Positions 1-8,600 of a stretch of DNA of 23,145 nt are shown here, in pieces. The translations under genes and the position numbers were made by a program. This DNA comes from a virus: positions 1-23,145 of the IMG/VR virus record IMGVR_UViG_3300044675_000616; one strand, 5' to 3'. Numbering within the stretch: the stretch's first letter is position 1; each line of letters begins with the position of its first letter. The notes under the pieces are model-generated. The model saw only the letters and a program-made list of their open reading frames with translations. It did no database searches and was not told the DNA's origin.

Positions 1-78
1 AGCCCAAGCGCAGAAGCAAAATGCAACTTTACAATTCATCCGAGGGGCAACCAATACGGTTGGTCTAATAACACATGA
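1..78 (+). CDS. 3' end of a structural gene, possibly the major tail protein (partial)
   Basis: An open frame enters from the left edge and stops with TGA at 76-78, leaving 25 residues that end YGWSNNT. Only the C-terminus is visible, so no domain can be named. The guess of a major tail (tube) protein rests on position: the tail chaperone and tape measure genes follow in the order usual for siphoviruses. Its stop overlaps the ATG of the next gene (ATGA at 75-78), which suggests translational coupling. Confidence 0.5.
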   Translation, partial: SPSAEAKCNFTIHPRGNQYGWSNNT

Positions 79-248
79 TGACCGTAGAAGAAGCCGTAGA
101 AGTTCTTAGCACTACCTACCAATCACTAGATGCGGTTGCACAAGGAATGGTAGTAGATGCCGAAGAACTAGAAGATGCCATTGCCGCCGCTGAAGCGGAT
201 TCTGTAGAAGCGGTATGTTTAAAAGTTCTAAGTAAATACAATACATAA
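75..248 (+). CDS. Small acidic phage protein, unknown function
   Basis: This 57-residue frame starts with two consecutive ATG codons (75 and 78), the first overlapping the stop of the upstream gene. It begins MMTVEEAVEVLS and ends KVLSKYNT, and is rich in Glu, Asp, Ala and Val. It looks like a short, mostly helical, acidic protein without a membrane segment or Cys motif. There is no clear Shine-Dalgarno site, so it probably depends on coupling to the upstream gene. The next gene starts one base after its stop. I do not recognise the family; its position between tail genes suggests a minor tail-assembly role, but this is only inference. Confidence 0.6.
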   Translation: MMTVEEAVEVLSTTYQSLDAVAQGMVVDAEELEDAIAAAEADSVEAVCLKVLSKYNT

Positions 249-249
249 T

Positions 250-477
250 ATGCAAACGACAATAAAAGACAGTAACGATTTGTTGAACTTCTTGGTAGCC
301 CAATCCGATTCGCGTAAGGATTGGTTTGGGTTTACCGCACAAAAATTAACTGCTATTTCTTTGGCGCATGACATTGCCGCAAACCATGCGGATAAGTTTA
401 CGCCCGATGAAATCGTAGATTATGTGCATACGCTAAATAACGCGTTGTATCAAAAGATTATTAAGCCAATGGGTTAA
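250..477 (+). CDS. Small phage protein, unknown function
   Basis: A 75-residue soluble protein that begins MQTTIKDSNDLLNFLVAQ and has a probable helical C-terminal half (around FTPDEIVDYVHTLNNALYQK). It contains no transmembrane segment or Cys cluster. It sits tightly between the previous small gene (one-base gap) and the gp10-like gene (two-base gap), so it belongs to the tail operon. The family is not recognised. Possible roles are a connector or tail-completion accessory, but nothing in the sequence decides this. Confidence 0.65.
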   Translation: MQTTIKDSNDLLNFLVAQSDSRKDWFGFTAQKLTAISLAHDIAANHADKFTPDEIVDYVHTLNNALYQKIIKPMG

Positions 478-479
478 GT

Positions 480-1043
480 ATGTCGGGCGTTACCTACAAA
501 ATCGAAGGCTTGAAAGATGTATTAGCCGCGTTTGAGGAACTAGCCGCAGATATTGGCGACAAGAAAGCGCGAAGCAAGATTCTAGTACCCGCGGCACGGG
601 AAGCAATGAAACCCGTGTTAACAATGGCGCGAATGAACGCCCCAAAAGATACGGGCGATTTGGCTAGGACAATGCAAATTGAAGCCCGCCGCCCAACTAG
701 AAAAGATATGCGTTCTAAGTACATTACCGAAAAAGATACGGTGATTGCTTTGGTAACAACAAAAGCATTTCCAAAGAAACTTAAAAAAGAATTCTACGAA
801 AAAAATGCGGATTTGTATAAAACAGATAAAGCGCAATACAACCGCGATTTAAAAGAAAGAAAAAGGCAAGTAGGCGTTCTATCGGATGCCCGCGCAATAG
901 CACAAGAATTTGGCACGGCTAGAATGAAAGGGCATCAACCCTTTTTGCGCCCTGCTTTAGAATCCCAAGCCGACCAAACCGCCAAGCGGCTAGGGGAAAT
1001 TTTGGCAAGGCGTATAAGTAAATATAGGATAAAAAATAGATGA
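480..1043 (+). CDS. HK97-gp10-like neck/tail-completion protein
   Basis: A 187-residue basic protein. The N-terminus (YKIEGLKDVLAAFEEL) followed by a stretch with APKDTGDLARTM, and the C-terminal EFGTARMKGHQPFLRPAL, match the HK97 gp10 family. In that family the protein sits at the head-tail junction or completes the tail. Members often carry an 'apvdTGrLr' segment and end in 'G...hpaqPFlrPAl', both recognisable here. A lysine-rich insertion lies at about residues 97-130. The last four bases (ATGA, 1040-1043) are shared with the chaperone gene, so translation is coupled. In many phages gp10 precedes the major tail gene; here it follows it if the partial gene at the left edge is correctly guessed. 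Confidence 0.75.
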   Translation: MSGVTYKIEGLKDVLAAFEELAADIGDKKARSKILVPAAREAMKPVLTMARMNAPKDTGDLARTMQIEARRPTRKDMRSKYITEKDTVIALVTTKAFPKKLKKEFYEKNADLYKTDKAQYNRDLKERKRQVGVLSDARAIAQEFGTARMKGHQPFLRPALESQADQTAKRLGEILARRISKYRIKNR

Positions 1044-1522
1044 CAAAACTAAGTTCAGCATTTGGTGAAAAATACCAAGCAAAACGAAAAGACCTTTTAA
1101 CCCGTTCGTTTGAATTGGGTGGGCATACTTTTAAAGTATGTATTCCGTTAATGGTTGAATCGGATGCTATCTACAAAAAAGTTTCTACGCCTGATGAAGA
1201 AACGATAGAAAAAATCTACCAAGAAATCACCGCCCCATTGCGGCAGTTTGAAAACAACCAAAGCGAAGATTTCCAATTTACGGATAATGATATTTTGGTT
1301 GAAGGGCGTTCTATGCGCGAAGCCGCTAAGAACAAAGCCATCACCGAAGCCCGCATTACCGAGTTCTTTAAATTGCTAGTTCCTGAAATGGAAGGCGTAA
1401 GTTTAGAAGATTTGACCTATGCCGACATTCAAGAAGAATTCCCTATTGCCGTGCAAATGCTAATCGTAGAAAAGATTGGCGAAGTAATTAGCCCGACCTA
1501 CAGGGAAGCGCGGGGAAACTAA
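1040..1522 (+). CDS. Tail assembly chaperone, short product (gpG-like)
   Basis: A 160-residue acidic protein placed directly before the tape measure gene, the standard position of the gpG-type tail chaperone. In lambda, gpG and its frameshifted form gpGT bind the tape measure and recruit tail-tube subunits. Identification does not rely on sequence similarity but on gene order and on a canonical -1 slippery heptamer three bases before the stop (1513-1519). The frame is mainly helical and ends EARGN. It overlaps the gp10-like gene by four bases. Confidence 0.8.
   Translation: MTKLSSAFGEKYQAKRKDLLTRSFELGGHTFKVCIPLMVESDAIYKKVSTPDEETIEKIYQEITAPLRQFENNQSEDFQFTDNDILVEGRSMREAAKNKAITEARITEFFKLLVPEMEGVSLEDLTYADIQEEFPIAVQMLIVEKIGEVISPTYREARGN
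1513..1519 (+). promoter_or_regulatory. Programmed -1 ribosomal frameshift site GGGAAAC
   Basis: In the frame of the short product the bases read G GGA AAC, the X XXY YYZ form of a -1 slippery heptamer. It differs only at the last base from the GGGAAAG that I recall for lambda G/GT. The zero-frame stop TAA follows immediately at 1520-1522. A possible stimulating hairpin begins after about five bases: GGCT (1525-1528) with AGCC (1537-1540), or alternatively TAGGC (1523-1527) with GCCTA (1544-1548). The stem is short, so the heptamer and the gene layout are the main evidence. Confidence 0.85.
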
Positions 1523-1884
1523 TAGGCTCGTTGAAAAGCCAATGCCTAGCCGCAATGATTTTCAACGGGCATACCCTAGACACAATTAACGAATTAGACG
1601 ATGTAACCTTGGCAAACATTCAAACAATGTATGCCGATGGATTGATTGGGAATTATGGCGTTCTTACGCAATTGGCAACCCTGACAAACGGGGTATTTAA
1701 TTACATGAGAACGGCAAATTCACCGCCATATAAACTAGCCAACATTTTGGGTAGTGCGTATGATTACATCTACCCGCCTTTATCTGCTGATAGTAAAAAG
1801 GCGGCGGTAAACGATAGCCTATTAGCATTTATGCAACAGGCGCAAGGATTTGATAAAACATTGTTTGGGGTAAAAGATGGCTAA
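1519..1884 (+). CDS. Frameshift extension of the tail chaperone (T part of gpGT)
   Basis: This -1 frame is open from before the slippery site to TGA at 1882-1884. After a -1 slip on GGGAAAC, translation would continue from codon 1519-1521 (Leu) for 121 residues, giving a fusion of about 281 residues. There is no plausible independent start: the nearest candidate is a TTG at 1531 without a ribosome binding site. The extension contains ANILGSAYDYIYPPL. Its last eight bases overlap the tape measure start (1877), matching the expected G-GT-H arrangement. In lambda the T domain contacts tail-tube protein; that role is transferred by analogy. Confidence 0.8.
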   Translation, partial: LIGSLKSQCLAAMIFNGHTLDTINELDDVTLANIQTMYADGLIGNYGVLTQLATLTNGVFNYMRTANSPPYKLANILGSAYDYIYPPLSADSKKAAVNDSLLAFMQQAQGFDKTLFGVKDG

Positions 1885-3928
1885 TATGATTGCCCGCCTA
1901 GGCGTAGCCCTAGGGATAGATACCGCGGAATTTAATAGAGGTATTGATGCCGCGGGTAAGAAGTTAGAACAGTTTAGCGAAGCCGCCGAAAAATTTGGCA
2001 AGATAGGCGCGGTTGCATTGGTTGCCGCTAGTGCCGCCGCACTTAAATACGCCGATGATTTAGCCGATGTAGCCGATGCTAACGAAGTAGCCATAGGCAC
2101 GGTTTTACAGTTATCCAACGCCCTTGCTAATTCAGGCGGCAAAGCCGACAACGCGGGCAAGATGCTATCGGCGTTTGCAAAGTTTATTGACGATGCCGCG
2201 GGCGGTTCAGAACAAGCGCAGAAAACTGCCAAAGCGTTGGGCGTTACTTTGCAAGACTTGGGCAAACTTTCCCAAGAAGAATTATTAAACAAACTGGTTG
2301 CCAACTTAGCCAAAGTTGAAGACCCGATTACGCGTAATGCTAAAGCAATGGAAATATTTTCCAAAGCGGCAAAAGGCGTTGATATGGTTGGTTTTGCCGA
2401 AAGAATGTCGGAAACAAACCCGTTAATTCAAGAACAAGAAAAAGCAATTAAAGCCGCCGCAGATACTTACGATTTGTTGGCGCAAACATCACGCGATGTA
2501 ATGTTAGTTTTGGCTACGGAACTAGGGCCAATTTTAAAATCAACCATTGATTACATTAAAACAATGAGTGACTACGGCGTGTCACTTGGTAGCATTTTTA
2601 AAGTTGTATTTCAAACGGTTGCGGTTCTTGGTGCTAATGTTGCATTTGTCTTTAAAGGTATTGCTGATGAAATTCAACATACCTATAACAACGCGGTTAC
2701 TTTAGTAACCAAAGGCGTTGATGCGGCTATTGCGGCAAATAAAAAATACGATGCCTACCGTGCATCACAACGCCAAAACTTAGACTTCTTTGAATCACAA
2801 GTAATGGGTACAAGTTACGGGCGTAGTGGTGTTCACCCCGACCGAACAGATAACTTAAAATCAAAATCTAGTAGTAGCGGCGGTCGAACCGTAACTGATG
2901 CCGATGAAAAAGAAAGAAAACGATTAGCAGAAGCCGCCGCACGGGAAGCAAAGCGATTAGCAGAAGCCCAAGAAAGGGAACAAGCAAGGCTATTAGAAAA
3001 ATACAGAAGGGAACTTCAAGAACAAGATAAAAATGCAACAAGGGCAGAATATCAAGAAGTTACGGCATATCAAAATGCTATAGCAACAATCAGGGCAAAA
3101 GAACAAGCCTTAAAAATTCAAAATGATATTGCATTGATAGAAAAAACAACGCAAGATTTAAGAAGTGAAGATATAAAACTTGCAAAAGATTTATATTTAA
3201 ACGAACAACAAAGGCTAGAAAATATTAAAGAAATACAAAAAAATAATATTTTAGATGCCGAATCAAAAGAACATTTAATTTCACAAGAAAACGCATTAGC
3301 CGATGCGACCGAACGCTATCTACGCGCACAAAACCAAGCGGTTAAAACGCAACGCGAAGGCACAAGCGAACAAGGCTTTATGAAAGAAGGCGCAAAGTTC
3401 TTTAGGGACTTGCCAACAGAATTAGAAAACGGCGCAAAGGCTTTTGGTTCTGTAATGGGCAACATGGAAAGCGCATTAGATAACTTTGTTCGCACGGGAA
3501 AGTTATCGTTTAAGAGTTTGGCGCGTAGCATTATTCAAGATTTGATTGCCATTCAATTACGCGCATCTGCAACGGGTTTGTTTAAATCATTGTTTGGGAT
3601 GTATGCAAGCGGCGGCTTTGGTACTGGCAACGCATACGGCAATCAAGACCTTGGCGGTTTCTTAGCCGATGGCGGTTCTGCTAATGCTAATACGCCTTAT
3701 GTGGTCGGGGAACGCGGGCCTGAACTGTTTGTACCCCGTTCATCAGGTACAGTAATACCTAACCATGCTTTAGCGGGCGCGGGCGGTACTACGATGGTCA
3801 CAAACAACTACATTAACGCCATTGATACTAAATCGTTTGAAGAACGCCTATACGGTAGTTCTAACGCGATTTGGGCGGCAAATCAATATGCTAATAAATC
3901 GTTGGCGGTGAATAGGGGTCGGGCATGA
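1877..3928 (+). CDS. Tail tape measure protein
   Basis: A 683-residue protein in the tape-measure position. The N-terminus (IARLGVALGIDTAEFNRGID) is typical of lambda-family tape measure proteins. A hydrophobic Ala-rich helix lies at about 43-59. A long charged coiled-coil stretch of Glu, Lys, Arg, Ala and Gln runs at about 340-495. The C-terminal region is glycine-rich with YVVGERGPELFVP at about 607-620, a recurrent tape-measure motif. In this family the protein sets tail length and is ejected with the DNA. Using the usual rule of about 0.15 nm per residue, the tail would be near 100 nm. The coiled-coil segment (about 2.9-3.3 kb) is visibly more A-rich than its flanks. The gene overlaps the chaperone extension by eight bases and the next gene by four. 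Confidence 0.92.
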   Translation: MANMIARLGVALGIDTAEFNRGIDAAGKKLEQFSEAAEKFGKIGAVALVAASAAALKYADDLADVADANEVAIGTVLQLSNALANSGGKADNAGKMLSAFAKFIDDAAGGSEQAQKTAKALGVTLQDLGKLSQEELLNKLVANLAKVEDPITRNAKAMEIFSKAAKGVDMVGFAERMSETNPLIQEQEKAIKAAADTYDLLAQTSRDVMLVLATELGPILKSTIDYIKTMSDYGVSLGSIFKVVFQTVAVLGANVAFVFKGIADEIQHTYNNAVTLVTKGVDAAIAANKKYDAYRASQRQNLDFFESQVMGTSYGRSGVHPDRTDNLKSKSSSSGGRTVTDADEKERKRLAEAAAREAKRLAEAQEREQARLLEKYRRELQEQDKNATRAEYQEVTAYQNAIATIRAKEQALKIQNDIALIEKTTQDLRSEDIKLAKDLYLNEQQRLENIKEIQKNNILDAESKEHLISQENALADATERYLRAQNQAVKTQREGTSEQGFMKEGAKFFRDLPTELENGAKAFGSVMGNMESALDNFVRTGKLSFKSLARSIIQDLIAIQLRASATGLFKSLFGMYASGGFGTGNAYGNQDLGGFLADGGSANANTPYVVGERGPELFVPRSSGTVIPNHALAGAGGTTMVTNNYINAIDTKSFEERLYGSSNAIWAANQYANKSLAVNRGRA

Positions 3929-4521
3929 GTTTTCAAACCATCTTTGAAATACAACAATCAATGACGGTTAACAACCGCCGTATGGTTGGACAACAAGTAG
4001 CGCGTTCGGGTTATATCACCGTGGCGCAATACCTAACCGCCGTGCCTTGGGTGTTTACTATCCAACCCCATGCCTACCTTTACTATCCGCAAGTTCGGGA
4101 TGTAATCCAATCTATTGATAACAAAGATAGGCAACTACCCGAAACCATTACTTTCAATAGTACAAATTTATCTTGGTTTACTGAAATGCGCGGCACGGCT
4201 ACGGCGGCTACGCTAAACGGTGCGCCCGCGGCTAATACGCAAACACTTGCTTTAACTTCTAACGGCACATTTAAAGCGGGCGATTTTATTATGATTAACG
4301 GTTACACCTACAAAATAACCGCGGATAGCGCGGGTTCATCAGTAGGCATCAATCGACCTTTGATTGGTTCGCCCGCATCAGGCACAACGGTTAGCATTGG
4401 CAATGCTTGCACATTTACGGTGGTTGCAGAATCTTGCCCAACCTATACACTTAACCCAATGACGGATGGCGCGTTTGTGCAATGGGATGCCCCGTTTGTT
4501 TTCCGTGAGTACATAACATGA
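3925..4521 (+). CDS. Distal tail / minor tail protein (gpM position)
   Basis: A 198-residue protein, mostly beta-type, with TIQPHAYLYYPQVRDVIQSI near residue 50 and a Gly/Ala/Thr-rich middle that includes KAGDFIMINGYTYKI. The 'AGDfi.i.G..Y.i' stretch is common in phage distal-tail and hub domains. Position directly after the tape measure and before a second minor tail gene corresponds to lambda gpM, so a part in tail-tip assembly is likely. It starts with ATGA shared with the tape measure stop and shares its own last four bases with the next gene. The exact family is uncertain. Confidence 0.7.
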   Translation: MSFQTIFEIQQSMTVNNRRMVGQQVARSGYITVAQYLTAVPWVFTIQPHAYLYYPQVRDVIQSIDNKDRQLPETITFNSTNLSWFTEMRGTATAATLNGAPAANTQTLALTSNGTFKAGDFIMINGYTYKITADSAGSSVGINRPLIGSPASGTTVSIGNACTFTVVAESCPTYTLNPMTDGAFVQWDAPFVFREYIT

Positions 4522-5168
4522 CAACAATTAACGCCGTAACTGGTTCACAAATCAACCATGCGGAATTTGTAAAACTTACCGTAGGCAATGCGGCAACGGT
4601 TTACACATTCTGCAACGCCGCCGCACCTATCACGGTTGGCGGGATTACCTTTGCTAACCTTGGTGCGCTACTTAGCGTTGGTGATGTTCAGCGCGACATT
4701 AAAGGCACATCTGACGATATGACTATTGCGTTGACAGGCATTGACCCAACCAATGTAGGCATCATTTTAAGTAACGACATTAAAGGTTCTTTGGTAGAAG
4801 TTTGGCGCGGTTTCTTTGACAGTAACAACCAAATCATTACTACGCCTACAACCCAATTTTTTAAACGCTATCAAGGCATCATCAATAGCGTTTCTATTAC
4901 CGAAGATTTCAACACGGATGCAAGAACTAGGATTGCAACTTGTTCTATTTCTTGTTCATCAATGCGCCGCGTTTTGGAAAACAGATTGTCGGGCGTTAAA
5001 ACCAATCAAAACAATTGGCAATTTATTTATGCGGGCGATACATCAATGAATCGCGTAAGTGAAATTTCTAATACATTTTTTGATTTTGGTTCACCGCCAA
5101 AAACACAAACACAAGCAAGTGAAACAACAGTTACTTCAGATTACGAAAATTCTAAAGAAGTTCCATGA
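4518..5168 (+). CDS. Minor tail protein, tail-tip hub component (gpL position)
   Basis: A 216-residue protein. Features include ITVGGITFANLGALLSVGDV, then DDMTIALTGIDPTNVG, and near the end a Cys/Met stretch followed by RRVLENRLSGV and a DTSMNRVSEISN segment. This layout resembles tail-tip proteins in which a beta-barrel hub domain ends with a region listing the sample-like 'GDtsm..v' motif. In order it corresponds to lambda gpL. Lambda gpL binds an iron-sulfur cluster through C-terminal cysteines; here cysteines cluster at about 151-155 (CSISC), but the number and spacing are not the same. It overlaps both neighbours by four bases. Confidence 0.68.
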   Translation: MTTINAVTGSQINHAEFVKLTVGNAATVYTFCNAAAPITVGGITFANLGALLSVGDVQRDIKGTSDDMTIALTGIDPTNVGIILSNDIKGSLVEVWRGFFDSNNQIITTPTTQFFKRYQGIINSVSITEDFNTDARTRIATCSISCSSMRRVLENRLSGVKTNQNNWQFIYAGDTSMNRVSEISNTFFDFGSPPKTQTQASETTVTSDYENSKEVP

Positions 5169-5611
5169 TAAGACCCGCAACAAGATATGACATCCCTAGA
5201 CTGTTAGAAATTGTGGAGGCATACGCCTATGAAAATCCTATTAAAAAACTTGGTCAATCGAATAATCATTTTCCCCGCTATGTTGAAGAACTATTGTTTA
5301 GCATCATTCAAGGGCGTGGGTTCATTTATATCGATTCGCATCTTAGGGGCGCGATTGTGGCTTATAAAAGTTCTAACATTTGGTCGCCAAAAGTAAAAGA
5401 GTTAAACGAATTATTGTGGTGGGTAGAACCTGAATACCGCAATGGAACGATTGGCGGTCGCCTTTGGAAAGCGTTTGATGAACGCGCAAAGGAAATGCTA
5501 AAAGCGGGCGATGTAGATTTTGTTTGTACTTCAATTTCTGCTAACGGTCCTTTGATTGATTACACGCGCAGGGGCTACAAAGCCCTTGGCGCAACTTTTG
5601 TTAGGGAATAA
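5165..5611 (+). CDS. GNAT-family N-acetyltransferase within the tail operon
   Basis: A 148-residue protein with the GNAT layout. The N-terminal MIRPATRYDIPRLLEIVEAY gives the first strand and helix. RGAIVAYK is a central strand. LLWWVEPEYRNGTIGGRLW is the acetyl-CoA pyrophosphate-binding loop, of the R/Q-x-x-G-x-G/A type. The C-terminal DYTRRGYKALGATFVRE is the usual final strand. GNAT enzymes transfer an acetyl group from acetyl-CoA to an amine; the substrate here is unknown. It starts in ATGA shared with the upstream tail gene and lies where lambda has K and I. No NlpC/P60 peptidase or gpI homologue was seen. Targets could be a virion or a host protein; this is not decided by sequence. Confidence 0.85.
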   Translation: MIRPATRYDIPRLLEIVEAYAYENPIKKLGQSNNHFPRYVEELLFSIIQGRGFIYIDSHLRGAIVAYKSSNIWSPKVKELNELLWWVEPEYRNGTIGGRLWKAFDERAKEMLKAGDVDFVCTSISANGPLIDYTRRGYKALGATFVRE

Positions 5612-5613
5612 AA

Positions 5614-8600
5614 ATGGTAGCAACAATGATTGCCGCGGGCGCGTCATGGTTAGCAGGGGCAACAGGAATGAGCATTGCTTATGCTACCTTTGCCGTAAAC
5701 TTTGCTTTATCAATGGTTGTGTCTAGAATTTTTGCTGATAACCCTGAGACTCAGCAAGATATGGGCGTTAGGCAACAAGTACCGCCAAGCGCGGTTAATG
5801 CTATTCCCGTTGTTTATGGTGCGGCGTACATGGGCGGCACATTTGTTGATGCGGTTCTGACAACCGACCAAAAAACAATGTACTATGTTTTGGCTATTTC
5901 TAGCATTAGCCCTAATGGTACTTTTACATTTGATACCGCCGATATGTATTACGGCGATAGAAAAATTACTTTTGATGGTTCAGATTTAACCAAAGTAGTT
6001 AGCCTTACCGATGAAGCGGGGAATGTAGATACAAAGGTTAGCGGCAATCTTTATATCAATCTTTATACATCTACAACGGGTGGAACAATTACATCCGCAA
6101 ATGGCGCATCAGCACCTAGCACGGTTATGGGCGGTTCTGATATTTCCGTTGGTCAGCGTTGGACAGGAACGCGGCAAATGAATGGTTTGGGCTTTGCCAT
6201 TGTCAAACTAATTTACAACCGCGATGCAGATACTACACAACTTTCACCAATCACATTTAAAGTAGCGCATACATTGAACGGCACAGGCGTAGCCAAAGCG
6301 GGCGATGTTTGGTATGACTACATGACCAACGCGGTTTATGGCGGTGCAGTAGATGCGGCATTTGTTAATAGCACAAGCGCAACCGCATTAAACGCGTATG
6401 GCGACCAAAACATTACATTTACAAATAGTAGCGGCTCACCATCAACGCAACCGCGCTATCGTATCAATGGCGTATTAGATGCAGGGCAATCGGTTCTTTC
6501 TAATGTTGACCGCATTGTTTCCGCTTGCGATTCTTGGATGACATACAACGCCGCATTAGGTCAATGGTCGGTAGTAATTAACAAAGCCGAATCTACGGCG
6601 TATGCGTTTGATGATGACAACATCATTGGCGAAATTCGCGTTAGTGCAACCGACATTACTTCATCTATTAACCAAGTTGAAGCGCGATTTCCGTTTAAAG
6701 AAAACCGCGACCAAGCCGCGTTTGTTAACATTGAAACGCCTAGCGGTTTACTGTACCCCAACGAACCCGTTAACAAGTATTCAATTACTTACGACATGGT
6801 TAACGATTCCGTGCAAGCAAATTACCTTGCCAATCGTTTGTTAGAACAAGCACGGGAAGATTTAATTGTAGGTTTCAGCACTACTTATTATGGCATCCAA
6901 GTAGATGCGGGCGATGTAGTTAGCGTTACCAATTCTGATTACGGATGGAACGCAAAACTATTCCGCGTGATGAAGGTTAACGAAGCATCTTTACCCGATG
7001 GTTCGCTAGGCGCAAGATTGGAAATGTCAGAGTACAACGCACAAGTTTATGACGACCAACCCATTACGCAATTTTCACCTATTCCTAATTCAGGCTTGCC
7101 ATCAGTTAGTTATTTTTCTCCTCTTGCCGCACCTACAGTAACTGGTTTTGCTACCGCAACTATTCCGTACATCAATGTACAAGTATTAGTGCCTACGACA
7201 GGGCGTGTGACTTTTGGTAATTTATTTTGGACAACAACGGCAACGCCTACAGCGGCAGATTGGAAATTGGTAACAAGTGCGGCATCAGCAAATGGACAGC
7301 CCGTGCAAAACGGTGCGTATTACACATTTTCAAACATTACGTTAAACACGGGCACTTATTATTTTGCTTATAACGTAGGCAATGATGTTACGACTTCAAT
7401 ATTAAGCCCTATTAGCGCGGCACTGGTGTGGAATCCTGTTGCCGCTTCGGGACCTTTTGTGGACATATCCGGTTTCACAGGATTTAGTAAAAATGCGGCA
7501 GGCACAGTTATTACACCCGCATCATCGGTATTAACGGCAGTTGTGCAAAACGTAACAAGCCCAACGTATGCGTGGGCTATTACGGGCGCAACGCCCACAA
7601 CAGGTTCTGCGTCAACAATCACAATTACACCTTCTTTGGCGGCTTCAAGCGTTACAGCGTCTTTGACTGTAAATGGCAGTAATTTAACAACGCCTATTGT
7701 TCGCACCATAACAATGCCTATTACATTAGATGGCTCTGGCGGCACAGCCGGTTTAAATAGTGCTACGGTGTATTTGTACAACAAGAACACAACTACAACG
7801 CCACCGGCTTTGTTTAGTGGCACGTTTACTTACACGTTCACATCAGGGGTTTTAAGTGGCGGCACATTAAACGGATGGTCACAAACGCCACCGGCTATTG
7901 CGGCAGGCGAGTTTTTGTTTTTGTCATTGGCAACTGCTTCAAGCACAGCGGCAACGGATAGTATTCCAACCGCAGAATTCTCTACACCACAAGTTATTAG
8001 TGGTACAGGAACAAACGGCACTAATGGCGCAAACACTGCCATCGTTTCTCTGTTTAACTCAAATACAAGTGCAGTAACACCGCCTACATCGCCAAGCGGT
8101 ACGTTTACATACACTTTTGCAACTGCGGTTTTAAGTGGTGGAACTTTAAATGGTTGGTCACAATCTGCGCCAACTTTAACAACCGGTCAATACCTATGGC
8201 AAAAACAAGCAACCGCTTTTTCAAGCGCGGCAACGGATACTATTACAGCAGGTGAATTTAGCGGTGCTGTTGTTGTTGGTGGAGTTGGTACAGATGGCTC
8301 TGCGGGCAATAGTTTTCGCATTGCGTATTACACGCAATCGCAATCACTAAGCGCACCTAGTGTTTCCCCTAATCCTACAACGGGTAGCACATCCTTTCCT
8401 ACAAGCGTTGCATGGGCAGGCACTATTACATCCCCTACAGCCGGTCAATCACTTTGGGCAATAGATGGAACTTATGTACCAACTACAAACCAAACAACTT
8501 GGTCTGCGCCTTATTTAACCCAAGGTTTTCCGACAACAATTCAATCTGACAACTACGTTTTAAATACTTCCGGTTGGCAAATTCAGCGTAATACTGGCGA

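Noticed and set aside
1531-1884. Independent gene starting at TTG 1531
   Set aside because: No ribosome site precedes it. The frame is open upstream through the slippery site, so it is read as the frameshift extension of the chaperone.
7368-7823. Long - strand open frame within the tip gene
   Set aside because: It is the complement of a Thr/Ser/Gly repetitive coding region with no ribosome site or known motif; an ORF shadow.
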